A stretch of 64,000 bases of DNA from Anaerobaca lacustris. GTDB taxonomy: Bacteria; Planctomycetota; Phycisphaerae; Sedimentisphaerales; Anaerobacaceae. Below are positions 42,027 to 51,213 of this stretch, piece after piece. The translations under genes were made by a program, and so were the position numbers. The DNA lies in contig NZ_JASCXX010000027.1 of the NCBI RefSeq assembly GCF_030012215.1, positions 1 to 64,000 of the forward strand, written 5' to 3'. The notes under the pieces are model-generated. The model was not told the origin of the DNA. It worked only from the letters and a program-made list of their open reading frames with translations, and searched no databases. The first letter of the stretch is position 1, and each line of letters starts with the position of its first letter.

Positions 42027-42878
42027 ATGAAAGAGACACCCTTTCTCTGTGAGCGGCAAACCGCCATCGCGGCGGCTCGTCGCGCAGGCGCCTATCTGAA
42101 AGCCCATCAGCATCTGGCCGTGATCGAACGGATCAAGAGCGGCCCGAACGATTACGCCACCGCGCAGGACCTCGGCGCTGAGAAGCTGATCCTCGACACC
42201 ATCCGGGAGCGTTTTCCGACCGATGCCATCCTCTCGGAAGAGTCCCATACGCAACCATCGGCCGGCGAGCGACTCTGGGTCATCGACCCCTTGGACGGAA
42301 CGCGCAACTACGCCAACGGACTGCGCCATTTCGCGGTCTCGATCGCCTTCTGCCACCGCGACCGCGCGGTGGCCGGCGTCGTCTATGTCCCGTGCGACGG
42401 CGATGAGCTGTTCTGGGCCGAGCGAGACCAGGGCGCATTCCTCAACGACGCACCCTTGCAGATGGCGGCCCCGTCGGCATCCCTGGCGAGCAGTCTGGTC
42501 GCGACCGGCTTCGCGTACCATCTCGGCGCCGCACTGCACCCCCACGTTGCGACGCTTGAGAAGGTGATGAACGCCGCGACGGACGTCCTGCGGTTCGGGT
42601 CGGCCGCCACCGACATCTGCTACGTCGCCGCCGGGCGATTCGGGGCCTACTACGAATCGGGCCTCAAGCCCTGGGACGTTGCGGCCGCGTCGCTGATCGT
42701 GCAGGAGGCCGGCGGGATGGTCTCCGACGTCTCCGGCGCGCCTCTCGACCTGTTCGCCAGGAACCAGACGACGTTTTGCCTGAACGTGCTTGTCGCGAAG
42801 AGCGCCGGCATTCACCGCCAGATGGCCGATCTGATCGGCCGCCCATCTTACCCAACCTCGCCACTCGACAATACGTAA
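42027..42878 (+). CDS. inositol monophosphatase-family phosphatase
   Basis: The 283-aa protein has the metal-binding motifs of this family: EES (near residue 72), DPLDGTRNY (near 89) and, at the C-terminal end, WDVAAASLIVQEAGG with its Asp. Members remove phosphate from inositol phosphates, related sugar phosphates or PAP, so the substrate is open. It is cytoplasmic. The start ATG has no strong ribosome site. It is divergent from the nitrogen block, and its upstream region of about 440 bp is shared with the porin promoter. Confidence 0.88.
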   Translation: MKETPFLCERQTAIAAARRAGAYLKAHQHLAVIERIKSGPNDYATAQDLGAEKLILDTIRERFPTDAILSEESHTQPSAGERLWVIDPLDGTRNYANGLRHFAVSIAFCHRDRAVAGVVYVPCDGDELFWAERDQGAFLNDAPLQMAAPSASLASSLVATGFAYHLGAALHPHVATLEKVMNAATDVLRFGSAATDICYVAAGRFGAYYESGLKPWDVAAASLIVQEAGGMVSDVSGAPLDLFARNQTTFCLNVLVAKSAGIHRQMADLIGRPSYPTSPLDNT

Positions 42879-42887
42879 TTGCCACAA

Positions 42888-42917
42888 TTGACGGACGCCG
42901 GTGCGTTGTCGTATAGT
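42888..42917 (+). promoter_or_regulatory. sigma70-type promoter of secreted gene 43022
   Basis: TTGACG at 42888 and TATAGT at 42912 are 18 bp apart, 105 bp before the start codon. Confidence 0.6.
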
Positions 42918-43021
42918 GAGATCGTGCTCGTGCTTTCGGAGAGCACCGGCACTGGAGGAACGCCCGTCCGACGTAAGGCGGGGCAAATCAACGGAACCAT
43001 TTTCTGCAAGGAGGCAGGACG

Positions 43022-43813
43022 ATGGACAAGATTCGAGTCAGTCTGGGTATGTTGCTCGCGATGGCGGCGGTCACCACCGCTCAAAGTATCACCTTTCCGT
43101 CTCTTCTACAGCGAAAAGGCGCCATCGAGAGCCTGTACGTAACGCCGGCCACCCCCACCACCGCCGCCCCCGTGGTGCTGCACGTGACGGTGGCCGACGC
43201 ACTGCAATTCGATCGGGCCGAGACACAGCAGATCGGAAACACATTCATCATCCGGGTCTACTGGACCGAGCCACCGGCCGGCGGCTACGCGCTGTCGCCG
43301 GGACACGGCGAGAAGTCGCTGGGGGTGCTGGCCACCGGGACCTACCGCCTGCACGTCCAGTCCCTGTGCAACAATCTTCTGGCCGGCAGCAAGCAACTGA
43401 CGTTCGACGTTGTCGATGCCCCGCCCGCTCCGACCCCCATGCTGGACGTGATCGACCGTGTCTGGATCACACCGAGCCGACCCAACATATCGGACAGCGC
43501 CACGCTGCGCGTTGCCGGCACCTGGCCGACGGGCGGCCATCAACTGTCCATCTCGATCATGCGGCTCACCGGGTGGGACGTCACGGTGGATCTGTACTGG
43601 AACGCGCCGCGCGAGCCCGTCACTCAGGTGGAGACACCTTTCACCTATGAGACACCGGTGAAACTGAGCATCGCGGGAACGTATACGGTCCGCGTGCGGG
43701 TGTATCTCAACGGACTGCTCGTGGATTCCGAGGCAATCTCGGTCGAGGCCACGGAGAACAACGGCAGCGATTGGCCGTGGGTCTTCCCTTGGGAATTCTC
43801 CCTGCCGTGGTAG
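43022..43813 (+). CDS. secreted protein with two beta-sandwich repeats, function unknown
   Basis: This 263-aa protein has a signal peptide (about 1-20) and two similar immunoglobulin-like domains. The first (about 35-130) contains IESLYVTPATPTTAAPVVLHV and YWTEPPAGGYALSPGHGE. The second (about 140-245) contains VIDRVWITPSRPNISDSATLRV and DLYWNAPREPVTQVETPF. Both end in a GTYRLHVQS/GTYTVRVRV strand. The paired repeats suggest a duplication. It lacks enzyme motifs, and it ends in an aromatic-rich tail (DWPWVFPWEF). An AAGGAGGCAGGACG ribosome site precedes the ATG. A structural or adhesive role outside the cell is likely, but unproven. Confidence 0.65.
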   Translation: MDKIRVSLGMLLAMAAVTTAQSITFPSLLQRKGAIESLYVTPATPTTAAPVVLHVTVADALQFDRAETQQIGNTFIIRVYWTEPPAGGYALSPGHGEKSLGVLATGTYRLHVQSLCNNLLAGSKQLTFDVVDAPPAPTPMLDVIDRVWITPSRPNISDSATLRVAGTWPTGGHQLSISIMRLTGWDVTVDLYWNAPREPVTQVETPFTYETPVKLSIAGTYTVRVRVYLNGLLVDSEAISVEATENNGSDWPWVFPWEFSLPW

Positions 43814-43834
43814 AAGAGCGTAGGCGGATGGTTC

Positions 43835-44092
43835 TCAGTACGTCCGTTCGATGAACGCTCTCAGCAGCGGTTGCTCGTAGCACTCGGCAAGGTCTCTTTC
43901 CAGCTTTGCCGCATAGTCGGGGGCAATGCCAAGTGGGGTCCGCCACCTGAGCCAGCACTGAAGCATGTGGTCGGCATGGCGTCGGACCCACTGCTCCTTG
44001 CCGAGCGCGCCATCTTCGGTTTGCCCGTCGGTCAGGCCGACCCTCGCGGCGGGGCCGTCGGATGCGTCAACACGTGCGGCTTGCGCGCTCAT
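43835..44092 (-). CDS. small hypothetical protein
   Basis: The 85-aa protein (start MSAQAARVDASDG, later WVRRHADHMLQCWLRWRTPLGIAP) is helical and charged. The ATG at 44092 has a very good AAAGGAGG ribosome site, which is the main support for the gene. No homologue was recognised. It is convergent with the secreted protein gene at 43022. Confidence 0.5.
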   Translation of the reverse strand: MSAQAARVDASDGPAARVGLTDGQTEDGALGKEQWVRRHADHMLQCWLRWRTPLGIAPDYAAKLERDLAECYEQPLLRAFIERTY

Positions 44093-44449
44093 CGCAACCA
44101 CCCTCCTTTCCACCGGCCGTCGAACGCACGACGAGCCGGACGATTGCTGCCGGGGACGCCGCACCGTCGCTTTCGACGGGACGAAACAACAATGGCGGGC
44201 ACCGCCTCCTCCTTCGTTCATCACCCTGTCTGCACGACAAGAAGAATCCGTTCCTGTGAAACGGTGCCCACCGCCCTTCCATGGGCATAGTCTCATCCTA
44301 CAGCGGTTGCGGCCGACGTCAATTGGGGCAATTGCGTATTCTGCATCGTCAATTCCGATGAACAGATCCCACACAGACCATCTGAGTGAGCCTCGGCGCA
44401 GTGGCCGCAGTGCAGTGCACCCATGGATGGTTCGCCACGCGGATTCCTG

Positions 44450-44478
44450 TTGCTGCCAAAGCCGTTATGTGATACAAA
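44450..44478 (+). promoter_or_regulatory. possible sigma70 promoter of surface gene 44679
   Basis: TTGCTG at 44450 and TACAAA at 44473 are 17 bp apart, within a CTGTTGCTGCC stretch like the TTGTTGCCTCC stretches at 2471 and 47679. The start codon is about 195 nt downstream. The 44485-44678 leader has no gene. Confidence 0.45.
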
Positions 44479-44678
44479 GGAACGCGTATGGAGGCGCGTT
44501 TCGTGAGCTTGTCAGCCGGGGCACAGGATCATGAACGAGACAGCCCGCCGACACAGTTCACATCGAAGTCGGCGTCGGAGGCCTGAATGTGATGGGCACT
44601 GCGGGGCACATGGCAGGAAAGGAACATACGTGCATCTCTTCCACAGATGATCTCTGGCTTTCTTGAAGGAGGACGATC

Positions 44679-47462
44679 ATGTCGAACAAACTGATCTGTA
44701 TCATGGCGATGGCGTTTGTGCTTGGATGGTCCGGCGGCCTCATCCGAGCCCAGGAGAACCAGATCGTCAACAGCGAATTTGATGACGGCCTGACCGGATG
44801 GGGTCGGTATGGAGCGACCGGCTTCGATGTGGTCGTGGTACAGAACGCGGGCCTGTCCGGCGCGAACGCGGTTCTGCTCGACATCACCGACGCCGCCGCA
44901 ACCGCCAGTATTGGGATTGCCCAGAGCGGCCTGCTCCTGGAGCCGGGAGTGACCTATCCCATCGGGTTTACCGCGCGAGCGCAGCAGAGCCGAGAAATGG
45001 TGGTTCTGCTCCAGACCAACCTCAACAATGTGAGCTGGCCCACCCAGGTGGAGCGGAGGGTCAATCTGACGACAACCGCCCAGACCTATGTCATCGAATA
45101 CACCCACACCGGAGACACCCTGGGCGACGATCCCGGCGAAAGCGTGAATCTCTACCTGATGCTGAAGGGCGCCTGGTGGCCGATGGTCGGCGACGATCTG
45201 AACACAAAGGTATGGATCGACCGGGTCTACTTCGGCGCCGAGCCGCCGCTGCCGCGACGCGACCTGCCGACGAATCCCGAGCCCGGTGACAGCGCCACCG
45301 ACGTCTGGCGGGACACGCGCCTGGCTTGGACACCCGGTGCGTTTGCCCAGAGGCATGACGTCTATTTCGGAACGGTCTTCGAGGACGTCAACGAAGCGAG
45401 CCGAGCCAATCCGATGGGCGTGCTTCTCAGCCAGGGGCAAAGTGCCGACACGTACGATCCGGGTCGCCTTGAACTCGGCCAGACCTACTACTGGCGAATC
45501 GACGAGATCAACGCGCCGCCCGACAGCACGGTTGTCCGGGGCCCCGTCTGGAGCTTCACAGTCGAACCTGCGACCTATCCGATCACTGCGATCACAGCCA
45601 CCAGCGACGCTGCATCGCCGGATACAAGCGGGCCGGAGAAGACGATCGACGGCTCCGGCCTCGATGCCAATGACCAGCACTCGACCACCAGTAATGATAT
45701 GTGGTTGGGCCAGTCGGCCGACGGCGAGCCCGTATGGATTCAGTACGAATTCGACCGGGTCTACAAGCTCCACGAAATGCTCGTCTGGAACTACAACGTG
45801 CAGTTCGAGCTGCTGCTCGGTTTTGGCGTCAAGGATGCCAAAGTCGAGTATTCCACGGACGGGCTGGACTGGACCTCGCTGGGCGACGTGCAACTGGCCC
45901 AGGCCGAGGCTCAGGCCACGTACCGTGCCAACACCACGATCGATTTTGAGGGCATCGCGGCCCGATACGTCCGGCTGACCGTCCTGGGCGGCTGGGGCAT
46001 GCTCGGTCAGTATGGGCTCAGTGAAGTGCGCTTCCTCTACAGCCCCGCACACGCGACGCGGCCGCTGCCGACCGACGGCACCGCAGACGTAGACGTGGCC
46101 ACGGCGTTGCGCTGGCGGCCCGGTCGGGACGCCGCGCTGCACCGGGTCTATATCGACACCGATCCCGATACCGTCACAGACGGCACAGCACCCGCTGTAA
46201 CCGTAGGTGACAACCTCTATCGGCCTGATACGGTGGAGTTCGGTGGCACGTACTACTGGAGAGTCGATGAGGTCAACGAGGCCGAGCCGATCGCCCTGTG
46301 GGAAGGCGACGTCTGGAGCTTCAGCATGCAGCCGCACGCGGTCATCGACGACTTCGAGGGCTACACCGACAATCTCGAAGCCGGCGAAGCGATCTTCGAC
46401 ACGTGGCTCGACGGCTGGGTCAACGGCACCGGCTCGACCGTGGGCTATCTCGACACCCCGTTTGCCGAGCGCTCGATCATTCACGGCGGCGTGCAGTCCA
46501 TGCCGCTGGCGTACGACAACACCACTTCGCCCTGGTATTCCGAGGCAGAGCGAACCTGGGATGCGCCGCAGGACTGGACGGTGTTCGGGGCCGACACGTT
46601 GACCGTCCACTTCCGTGGCAATCCACCGGCATTCCTTGAGACCGCCGAAGGCCACATCGTCATGGGCGCCATCGGAGCGGATATCTGGGGCACGGCCGAT
46701 CAGTTCCGCTTCGCGTACAAGAGCCTCAACGGCAACGGCTCGATCGTGGCACGGGTCGAGAGCATCGCGAACACCTGGCCCTGGGCCAAGGGCGGTGTGA
46801 TGATCCGCGAGCGCATCGACCCGGGCGCGGCACACGCGATGGTCGTGCTGACGCCGGAGAACGGAGTAGCCCTGCAATATCGGCCCACGATGAACGGCCC
46901 CAGCTTGAGCGTCGATGAACCCGGTCCGGTCGCGCCGTACTGGGTGAAGCTGACCCGCTCGGGCAACACGTTCACGGCCGAACGCAGCGAAGACGGTGTC
47001 AACTGGGTCAGCATCACTGCCGATCCGGCCGCCTCGTCGGTGCAGATCTCGATGGCCACCAACGTCTATATCGGACTGGCCGTGACCAGCACCAACGCCA
47101 ACGCCGTCACCGGGGCCGAGTTCTCGGCCGTGGCCACGACGGGGAATGTGACCGGCCAGTGGCAGACGGCCTCCATCGGGCGCGAGCAGCCGGAGGGCAA
47201 CGCCGCCGAGCCGCTCTATGTCGCGGTGGAAGACAACGCCGGAAACACCGCCGTCGTGCCCCATCCCGACCCGCTGGCGGTCCTGCGGGCCGAATGGCAG
47301 GCGTGGCGGATTCCGCTGAGCGAGTTCCACGCGGCCGGCGTGAGGATGAACAGCGTCAGGACCATGTTTATCGGCGTCGGCGACCGCAACAACCCGACCG
47401 CCGGCGGCGCCGGCCTGGTCTACATCGACGACATCCTGTTCGGAAGGCCGGCGGCGGACTGA
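44679..47462 (+). CDS. secreted modular surface protein: CBM-like, Fn3-like and F5/8C domains
   Basis: This 927-aa protein has a signal peptide (about 1-25). The N-terminal domain (about 25-190, beginning NQIVNSEFDDGLTGWGRYG) resembles a CBM_4_9 carbohydrate-binding module. An Fn3-like module (about 190-295), a discoidin F5/8C domain (about 297-455), a second Fn3-like module (to about 550) and the FEGYTDNLEAGEAIF jelly-roll and DUF1349-like region (to the end) follow. The last segments are closely similar to residues about 598-975 of the protein at 2906. The C-terminal discoidin domain of that protein is lacking here, so the protein ends after LVYIDDILFGRPAAD. GAAGGAGGACGATC precedes the start ATG. 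It is secreted and probably binds polysaccharide. Confidence 0.85.
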   Translation: MSNKLICIMAMAFVLGWSGGLIRAQENQIVNSEFDDGLTGWGRYGATGFDVVVVQNAGLSGANAVLLDITDAAATASIGIAQSGLLLEPGVTYPIGFTARAQQSREMVVLLQTNLNNVSWPTQVERRVNLTTTAQTYVIEYTHTGDTLGDDPGESVNLYLMLKGAWWPMVGDDLNTKVWIDRVYFGAEPPLPRRDLPTNPEPGDSATDVWRDTRLAWTPGAFAQRHDVYFGTVFEDVNEASRANPMGVLLSQGQSADTYDPGRLELGQTYYWRIDEINAPPDSTVVRGPVWSFTVEPATYPITAITATSDAASPDTSGPEKTIDGSGLDANDQHSTTSNDMWLGQSADGEPVWIQYEFDRVYKLHEMLVWNYNVQFELLLGFGVKDAKVEYSTDGLDWTSLGDVQLAQAEAQATYRANTTIDFEGIAARYVRLTVLGGWGMLGQYGLSEVRFLYSPAHATRPLPTDGTADVDVATALRWRPGRDAALHRVYIDTDPDTVTDGTAPAVTVGDNLYRPDTVEFGGTYYWRVDEVNEAEPIALWEGDVWSFSMQPHAVIDDFEGYTDNLEAGEAIFDTWLDGWVNGTGSTVGYLDTPFAERSIIHGGVQSMPLAYDNTTSPWYSEAERTWDAPQDWTVFGADTLTVHFRGNPPAFLETAEGHIVMGAIGADIWGTADQFRFAYKSLNGNGSIVARVESIANTWPWAKGGVMIRERIDPGAAHAMVVLTPENGVALQYRPTMNGPSLSVDEPGPVAPYWVKLTRSGNTFTAERSEDGVNWVSITADPAASSVQISMATNVYIGLAVTSTNANAVTGAEFSAVATTGNVTGQWQTASIGREQPEGNAAEPLYVAVEDNAGNTAVVPHPDPLAVLRAEWQAWRIPLSEFHAAGVRMNSVRTMFIGVGDRNNPTAGGAGLVYIDDILFGRPAAD

Positions 47463-47520
47463 GATGACGACCGAGGCCCTGCCACAGGGCAACGGGCCTC
47501 TCGCGAACACGACAGCACCC

Positions 47521-47557
47521 AAGGGGCCGCGAGCATTGGCTTGCGGCCCCTTCTTTC
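47521..47557 (+). terminator. rho-independent terminator after surface gene 44679
   Basis: AAGGGGCCGC (47521-47530) pairs with GCGGCCCCTT (47543-47552), followed by CTTTC. Confidence 0.75.
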
Positions 47558-47625
47558 GACTGTCATGCGATGCATCGACGAGATCCGGACCTGCCCGCTC
47601 TGCCGTGGATTGCGTGCCCTTCCCG

Positions 47626-47755
47626 CCTGAAGACGAACGTCTTTTGTGCCGATAGAGCGCCAGACGTACGTGAAATTGTTGTTGCCTCCGCGGCACGGGT
47701 TTGGTATGAATAGAGAGGTCCAGAAGGATGTTTTTTCGGACCTGCCACTGCCCAG
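47626..47755 (+). promoter_or_regulatory. promoter block homologous to that at 2418-2545
   Basis: The block repeats TTTGTGCCGATAGA, TTGTTGCCTCC, GGTTTGGTATGA and TTTTTTCGGAC. The proposed promoter is TTGCCT at 47682 and TATGAA at 47705, 17 bp apart, about 420 nt before the start codon at 48129. Confidence 0.55.
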
Positions 47756-48128
47756 GCGGCCCCGATGGGGGTCAATCGCCTCAGGTCGTCTCAGTGGATT
47801 GGTCTCCTTATCGGTCGGCGGGTGCAGTGCCGAGAGCGATGTCTTGCTCGGGCCGAATCTCAGGCACGGAACATTGAGTCTGCAGGACCTCCGGGTGGTC
47901 AAGTCGACCCCATCGACAACCGGAGTGCGGAAGGAACAGGAAGGAGGTAAGTCCGAGGAGAGTTCACAGTCAGTCAGGTGTGAGGGAGACTCCCCAGTCG
48001 GCCCACAGCGAATACGGCGGGCAATTCGATGGCGTCGGACAGTCCGGCGACAAGAGAATGGTGCGTCGGCGCGTCACCGGGGCCGAGTCTCTCATCCGTC
48101 TTCAGCAAGAACTTAGGAGGAAACGAAA
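47717..48128 (+). promoter_or_regulatory. long 5' leader of surface protein gene 48129
   Basis: This would be a leader of roughly 410 nt with no supported gene. It has an SD-like AAGGAGGTAAGTCC at 47941 with no start codon at useful spacing. The used ribosome site is TTAGGAGGAAACGAAA before 48129. A frame starting GTGCCGATAGA... is conserved with the 2418 block, but a peptide is not convincing. Confidence 0.4.
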
Positions 48129-50915
48129 ATGAGAAAGATAGCGTTGGCATGTCTTATCACACTGGCATTGGGCACGACGGCTACGGCTGTTGACATAGCA
48201 ATTTTCACACGAGCAGGCTGGTGGCCGCAAGCGGCGGCTGACCGTGAAATGCAGAAGGTCGTTGACAACGTGACGAGGGCCACGGTGCAGTTGTTTGCCC
48301 CGGCCGACGAAGCGGCCCTCGCCGATTGGGTGATCGCCCACACAAACAATGGGGTGGCAGACCTTCTCATTCTGTGTGGCAACTTCCCCAACAGCATCTA
48401 CCCGGTGGGCAATGCGCAGCCGGACGGGTCCTTGGCGGAATCGTTTCTGGATGCCGGCAACACCATCATCAATACCGGCGACTACATCTTCTACGTCGGC
48501 AGCACAGGAAACAACGACGCCGGTGGACTGCAGAACATGATGGACCTTCCCGCCGTCGACATGTGGGGCGACGACGCGATCCCCTGTGTGGTCACGCCCG
48601 AAGGTCAGCAGATCACACCGTCGCTGCAGGATATCCCAAGCACCCGCCCCTTCTTCCTCGAACAGCTCGAAGGCGGCTGGTACCCGGAATTGATTCTCGC
48701 CCAGACCGCCGACGGGACGCGAGCCGATCCCGTGATCGTACGCAACGCTGTAACCGGCGGTCGCATCGGGATTTTCTTCCAGGTGGCCGATATCCTCACG
48801 GAGACGCGCGGCGATGTCATCAGTGAGTGGATCAACAACTGGTATCTTCCCACCGCCGCCGCTCCCAAGACGAGCACCGCTCCGTCGCCGGCCAACGACG
48901 CCGTCGATGTCCCCCGTGACGTGGTGTTGAGCTGGAAGCCGGCTCCGGACGCGGCCACGCACGACGTCTACTTCGGCACGTCGTTCGACGACGTCAACGC
49001 CGCCAGCCGCAGTAATCCCATGGGTGTGCTCCTCAGTCAGGACCAGACGGGCACGACCTTCGACGCGCCCGGTATGCTCGATTTCAGCACGACTTACTAC
49101 TGGCGCGTCGATGAGGTCAACGGCGCCCCGGACTTCGCAATCTTCAAGGGCCCCATCTGGAGCTTCACCGCCGAGCCGTTTGCCTATCCGGTGGCCAACA
49201 TTCTCGCCACCAGCAACGTCGCGTCCGATGACGGCGCCGGGCCCCAGAACACGGTCAACGGGTCCGGACTGAACGCCGCCGACCAGCACTCGACCACAAG
49301 CACCGACATGTGGCTTGCACGGCCGGCCGCTGGCGAGCCCGTGTGGATTCAGTACGAGTTCGACGGCGTCTATAAGCTTCACGAGATGCTCGTCTGGAAC
49401 TACAACGTCCAGTTCGAGCTGATCCTCGGCTTCGGCGTCAAGGACGTCACCGTCGAGTATTCCGAGAACGGGACCGACTGGACCGTGCTGGGTGACGTGC
49501 AGTTGAACCAGGCCACGGCCAGAGACACGTACGCCGCGAACACGACGGTCGATCTCCAGGGTGTGGCGGCCCGATTCGTTCGCCTCCACGTCAACAGCGG
49601 GTGGGGGATGATGCCTCAGTACGGCCTGAGTGAAGTGCGCTTCCTGTACATTCCCGTGCAGGCTCGCGAGCCGCAACCGAGCGATGGGGCCGTGGATGTC
49701 AGCGTCGACAGCACCCTGGCCTGGAGAGCCGGTCGCGACGCCGTCTCGCACGAGGTGTACCTCGGCACCGACGCCGACGCGCTGGCGCCGGCGAGCACCG
49801 TCAGCGGCAACAGCTATGCACCCGGCGGGCTGAACCTCGCCTCCACGTATTACTGGCAGGTCAATGCCGTCCAGGAAACCGAGTCGTGGGACGGTCCCGT
49901 CTGGAGCTTCGCCACGCAGGAGTATCTGGTCGTCGAGGACTTCGAGAGCTACACCGATGACATCGACGCCGGCGAGGCCATCTTCGACACCTGGATCGAC
50001 GGTTGGGTCAACAATACCGGTTCGACAGTCGGCCACCTCGAAACGCCGTTTGCCGAGCGGAGCATCGTCCACAGCGGTCGCCAGTCCATGCCGCTGTTCT
50101 ACGACAACGCGACTACTGCCACCTCCGAGGCCGATTACACGCTGTCGGGCAATTGGACGCAGTACGGCATCAAGAGTCTGTCACTGTACTTCTACGGCGC
50201 CGAGGGCAACACCGGCCAACTGTACGCCAAGATCAACGGGACGAAGATCGCCTACGACGGTCCGGCCGTCAACCTCGCCCGTCCGTCCTGGCAACTGTGG
50301 AGCATCGATCTGTCCCAGGCGGGCAACGTCAGCAACGTCAGCTCGCTGACGATCGGCGTCGAGGGCGCGGGGGCCAAGGGCGTCGTGTACGTTGACGACA
50401 TCCGACTGTATCCCGAGGTTCTTTCGTACATCTCACCCGATATCACCGGCGCCGGCGACACCGTCCAAGGCGTTCCGAACGACGGCGACTGGCCGGCCGC
50501 AGAGACGCCCAATCTGGCGATCGATGACAACGTCAATACGAAGTTTCTGCACTTCAAGGGCGTGACGGAGCCGACCGGGATCCGGGTCACCCCGTTGGTG
50601 GGTGCGACAATCGTGACGGGTCTGACGCTGACGACGGCCAACGATGCGCCCGAGCGCGACCCGGCGGCGTTCGAGCTGTACGGCTCGAACGCGAGCATCG
50701 ATGGGCCGTATACGCTGATCGCCGCCGGCGATGTGGTGGACTTCACCGGCGCGACGGCCTGGCCTCGCTTGACCAAGAACGCCACGCCCATCGAGTTCAA
50801 CAGCAGCGTGGCATACCTGCATTACCAGGTGCTGTTCCCGACCGTGCGGAATCCCGCCTCGGCCAACAGCATGCAGATCGCCGAGATCGAACTGCTCGGC
50901 ACTGTCGTTCCGTAG
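48129..50915 (+). CDS. secreted modular surface protein: ThuA-like, Fn3-like, two F5/8C domains
   Basis: This 928-aa protein has a signal peptide (about 1-20). Residues 20-240 form a ThuA-like alpha/beta domain (VDIAIFTRAGWWPQAAADRE, then LLILCGNFPNSIYP). An Fn3-like module (about 255-345), a discoidin domain (about 350-510), a second Fn3-like module (about 515-595), a jelly-roll-like region beginning DFESYTDDIDAGEAIF (about 598-755) and a C-terminal discoidin domain (about 775-928) follow. The first discoidin domain and the C-terminal one are nearly the same as those in the protein at 2906. It has no DUF1349-like segment, unlike 2906 and 44679. The ATG follows TTAGGAGGAAACGAAA. Carbohydrate or matrix binding is likely. 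Confidence 0.85.
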   Translation: MRKIALACLITLALGTTATAVDIAIFTRAGWWPQAAADREMQKVVDNVTRATVQLFAPADEAALADWVIAHTNNGVADLLILCGNFPNSIYPVGNAQPDGSLAESFLDAGNTIINTGDYIFYVGSTGNNDAGGLQNMMDLPAVDMWGDDAIPCVVTPEGQQITPSLQDIPSTRPFFLEQLEGGWYPELILAQTADGTRADPVIVRNAVTGGRIGIFFQVADILTETRGDVISEWINNWYLPTAAAPKTSTAPSPANDAVDVPRDVVLSWKPAPDAATHDVYFGTSFDDVNAASRSNPMGVLLSQDQTGTTFDAPGMLDFSTTYYWRVDEVNGAPDFAIFKGPIWSFTAEPFAYPVANILATSNVASDDGAGPQNTVNGSGLNAADQHSTTSTDMWLARPAAGEPVWIQYEFDGVYKLHEMLVWNYNVQFELILGFGVKDVTVEYSENGTDWTVLGDVQLNQATARDTYAANTTVDLQGVAARFVRLHVNSGWGMMPQYGLSEVRFLYIPVQAREPQPSDGAVDVSVDSTLAWRAGRDAVSHEVYLGTDADALAPASTVSGNSYAPGGLNLASTYYWQVNAVQETESWDGPVWSFATQEYLVVEDFESYTDDIDAGEAIFDTWIDGWVNNTGSTVGHLETPFAERSIVHSGRQSMPLFYDNATTATSEADYTLSGNWTQYGIKSLSLYFYGAEGNTGQLYAKINGTKIAYDGPAVNLARPSWQLWSIDLSQAGNVSNVSSLTIGVEGAGAKGVVYVDDIRLYPEVLSYISPDITGAGDTVQGVPNDGDWPAAETPNLAIDDNVNTKFLHFKGVTEPTGIRVTPLVGATIVTGLTLTTANDAPERDPAAFELYGSNASIDGPYTLIAAGDVVDFTGATAWPRLTKNATPIEFNSSVAYLHYQVLFPTVRNPASANSMQIAEIELLGTVVP

Positions 50916-50944
50916 ATTGGGTTCCTGACCCACACGCAGTACGC

Positions 50945-50979
50945 AAGGGGCCTGCACCGCTATGGCGCAGGCCCCTTTT
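50945..50979 (+). terminator. rho-independent terminator after surface gene 48129
   Basis: AAGGGGCCTGC pairs with GCAGGCCCCTT across a short loop, and the tail is TTTTCC. The stem closely resembles the one at 6334, as expected for duplicated loci. The remaining 50980-51213 gap holds no supported gene. Confidence 0.78.
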
Positions 50980-51213
50980 CCATTCCTGTCCGCCCGTGTC
51001 CATGGGCTACTGCCTCGACGCGCCTGCGCCATGGGTCTATTGCTGACGTCGCGCGGGAACTTGATGCTCTGCACGATCGTGTTGTCGAAACTCAACGTCG
51101 GGTCCGACAGTCCGACGGGCCCTTGATAGGTGCCACCCCCATGCCAGGAAATCTCCACACACACATCCGATTCGGCCTCGGATGGAGGGGACCGGGCTTC
51201 GATCCGCCACGAG

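Noticed and set aside
41742-42986. Long minus-strand frame across the IMPase gene
   Set aside because: It is a mirror of the IMPase codons (GC-rich antisense), while the plus-strand frame has all the family motifs.
47521-47557. Hairpin considered as a riboswitch
   Set aside because: It is a plain terminator after the surface gene, with a CTTTC tail.
50998-51164. Possible small minus-strand coding segment after the histidine kinase
   Set aside because: A stretch reading ISWHGGGTYQGPVGLSD and onward looks protein-like, but it has no ribosome site, no clear start and runs through the terminator of the convergent gene. I could not support a gene; it may be a remnant.
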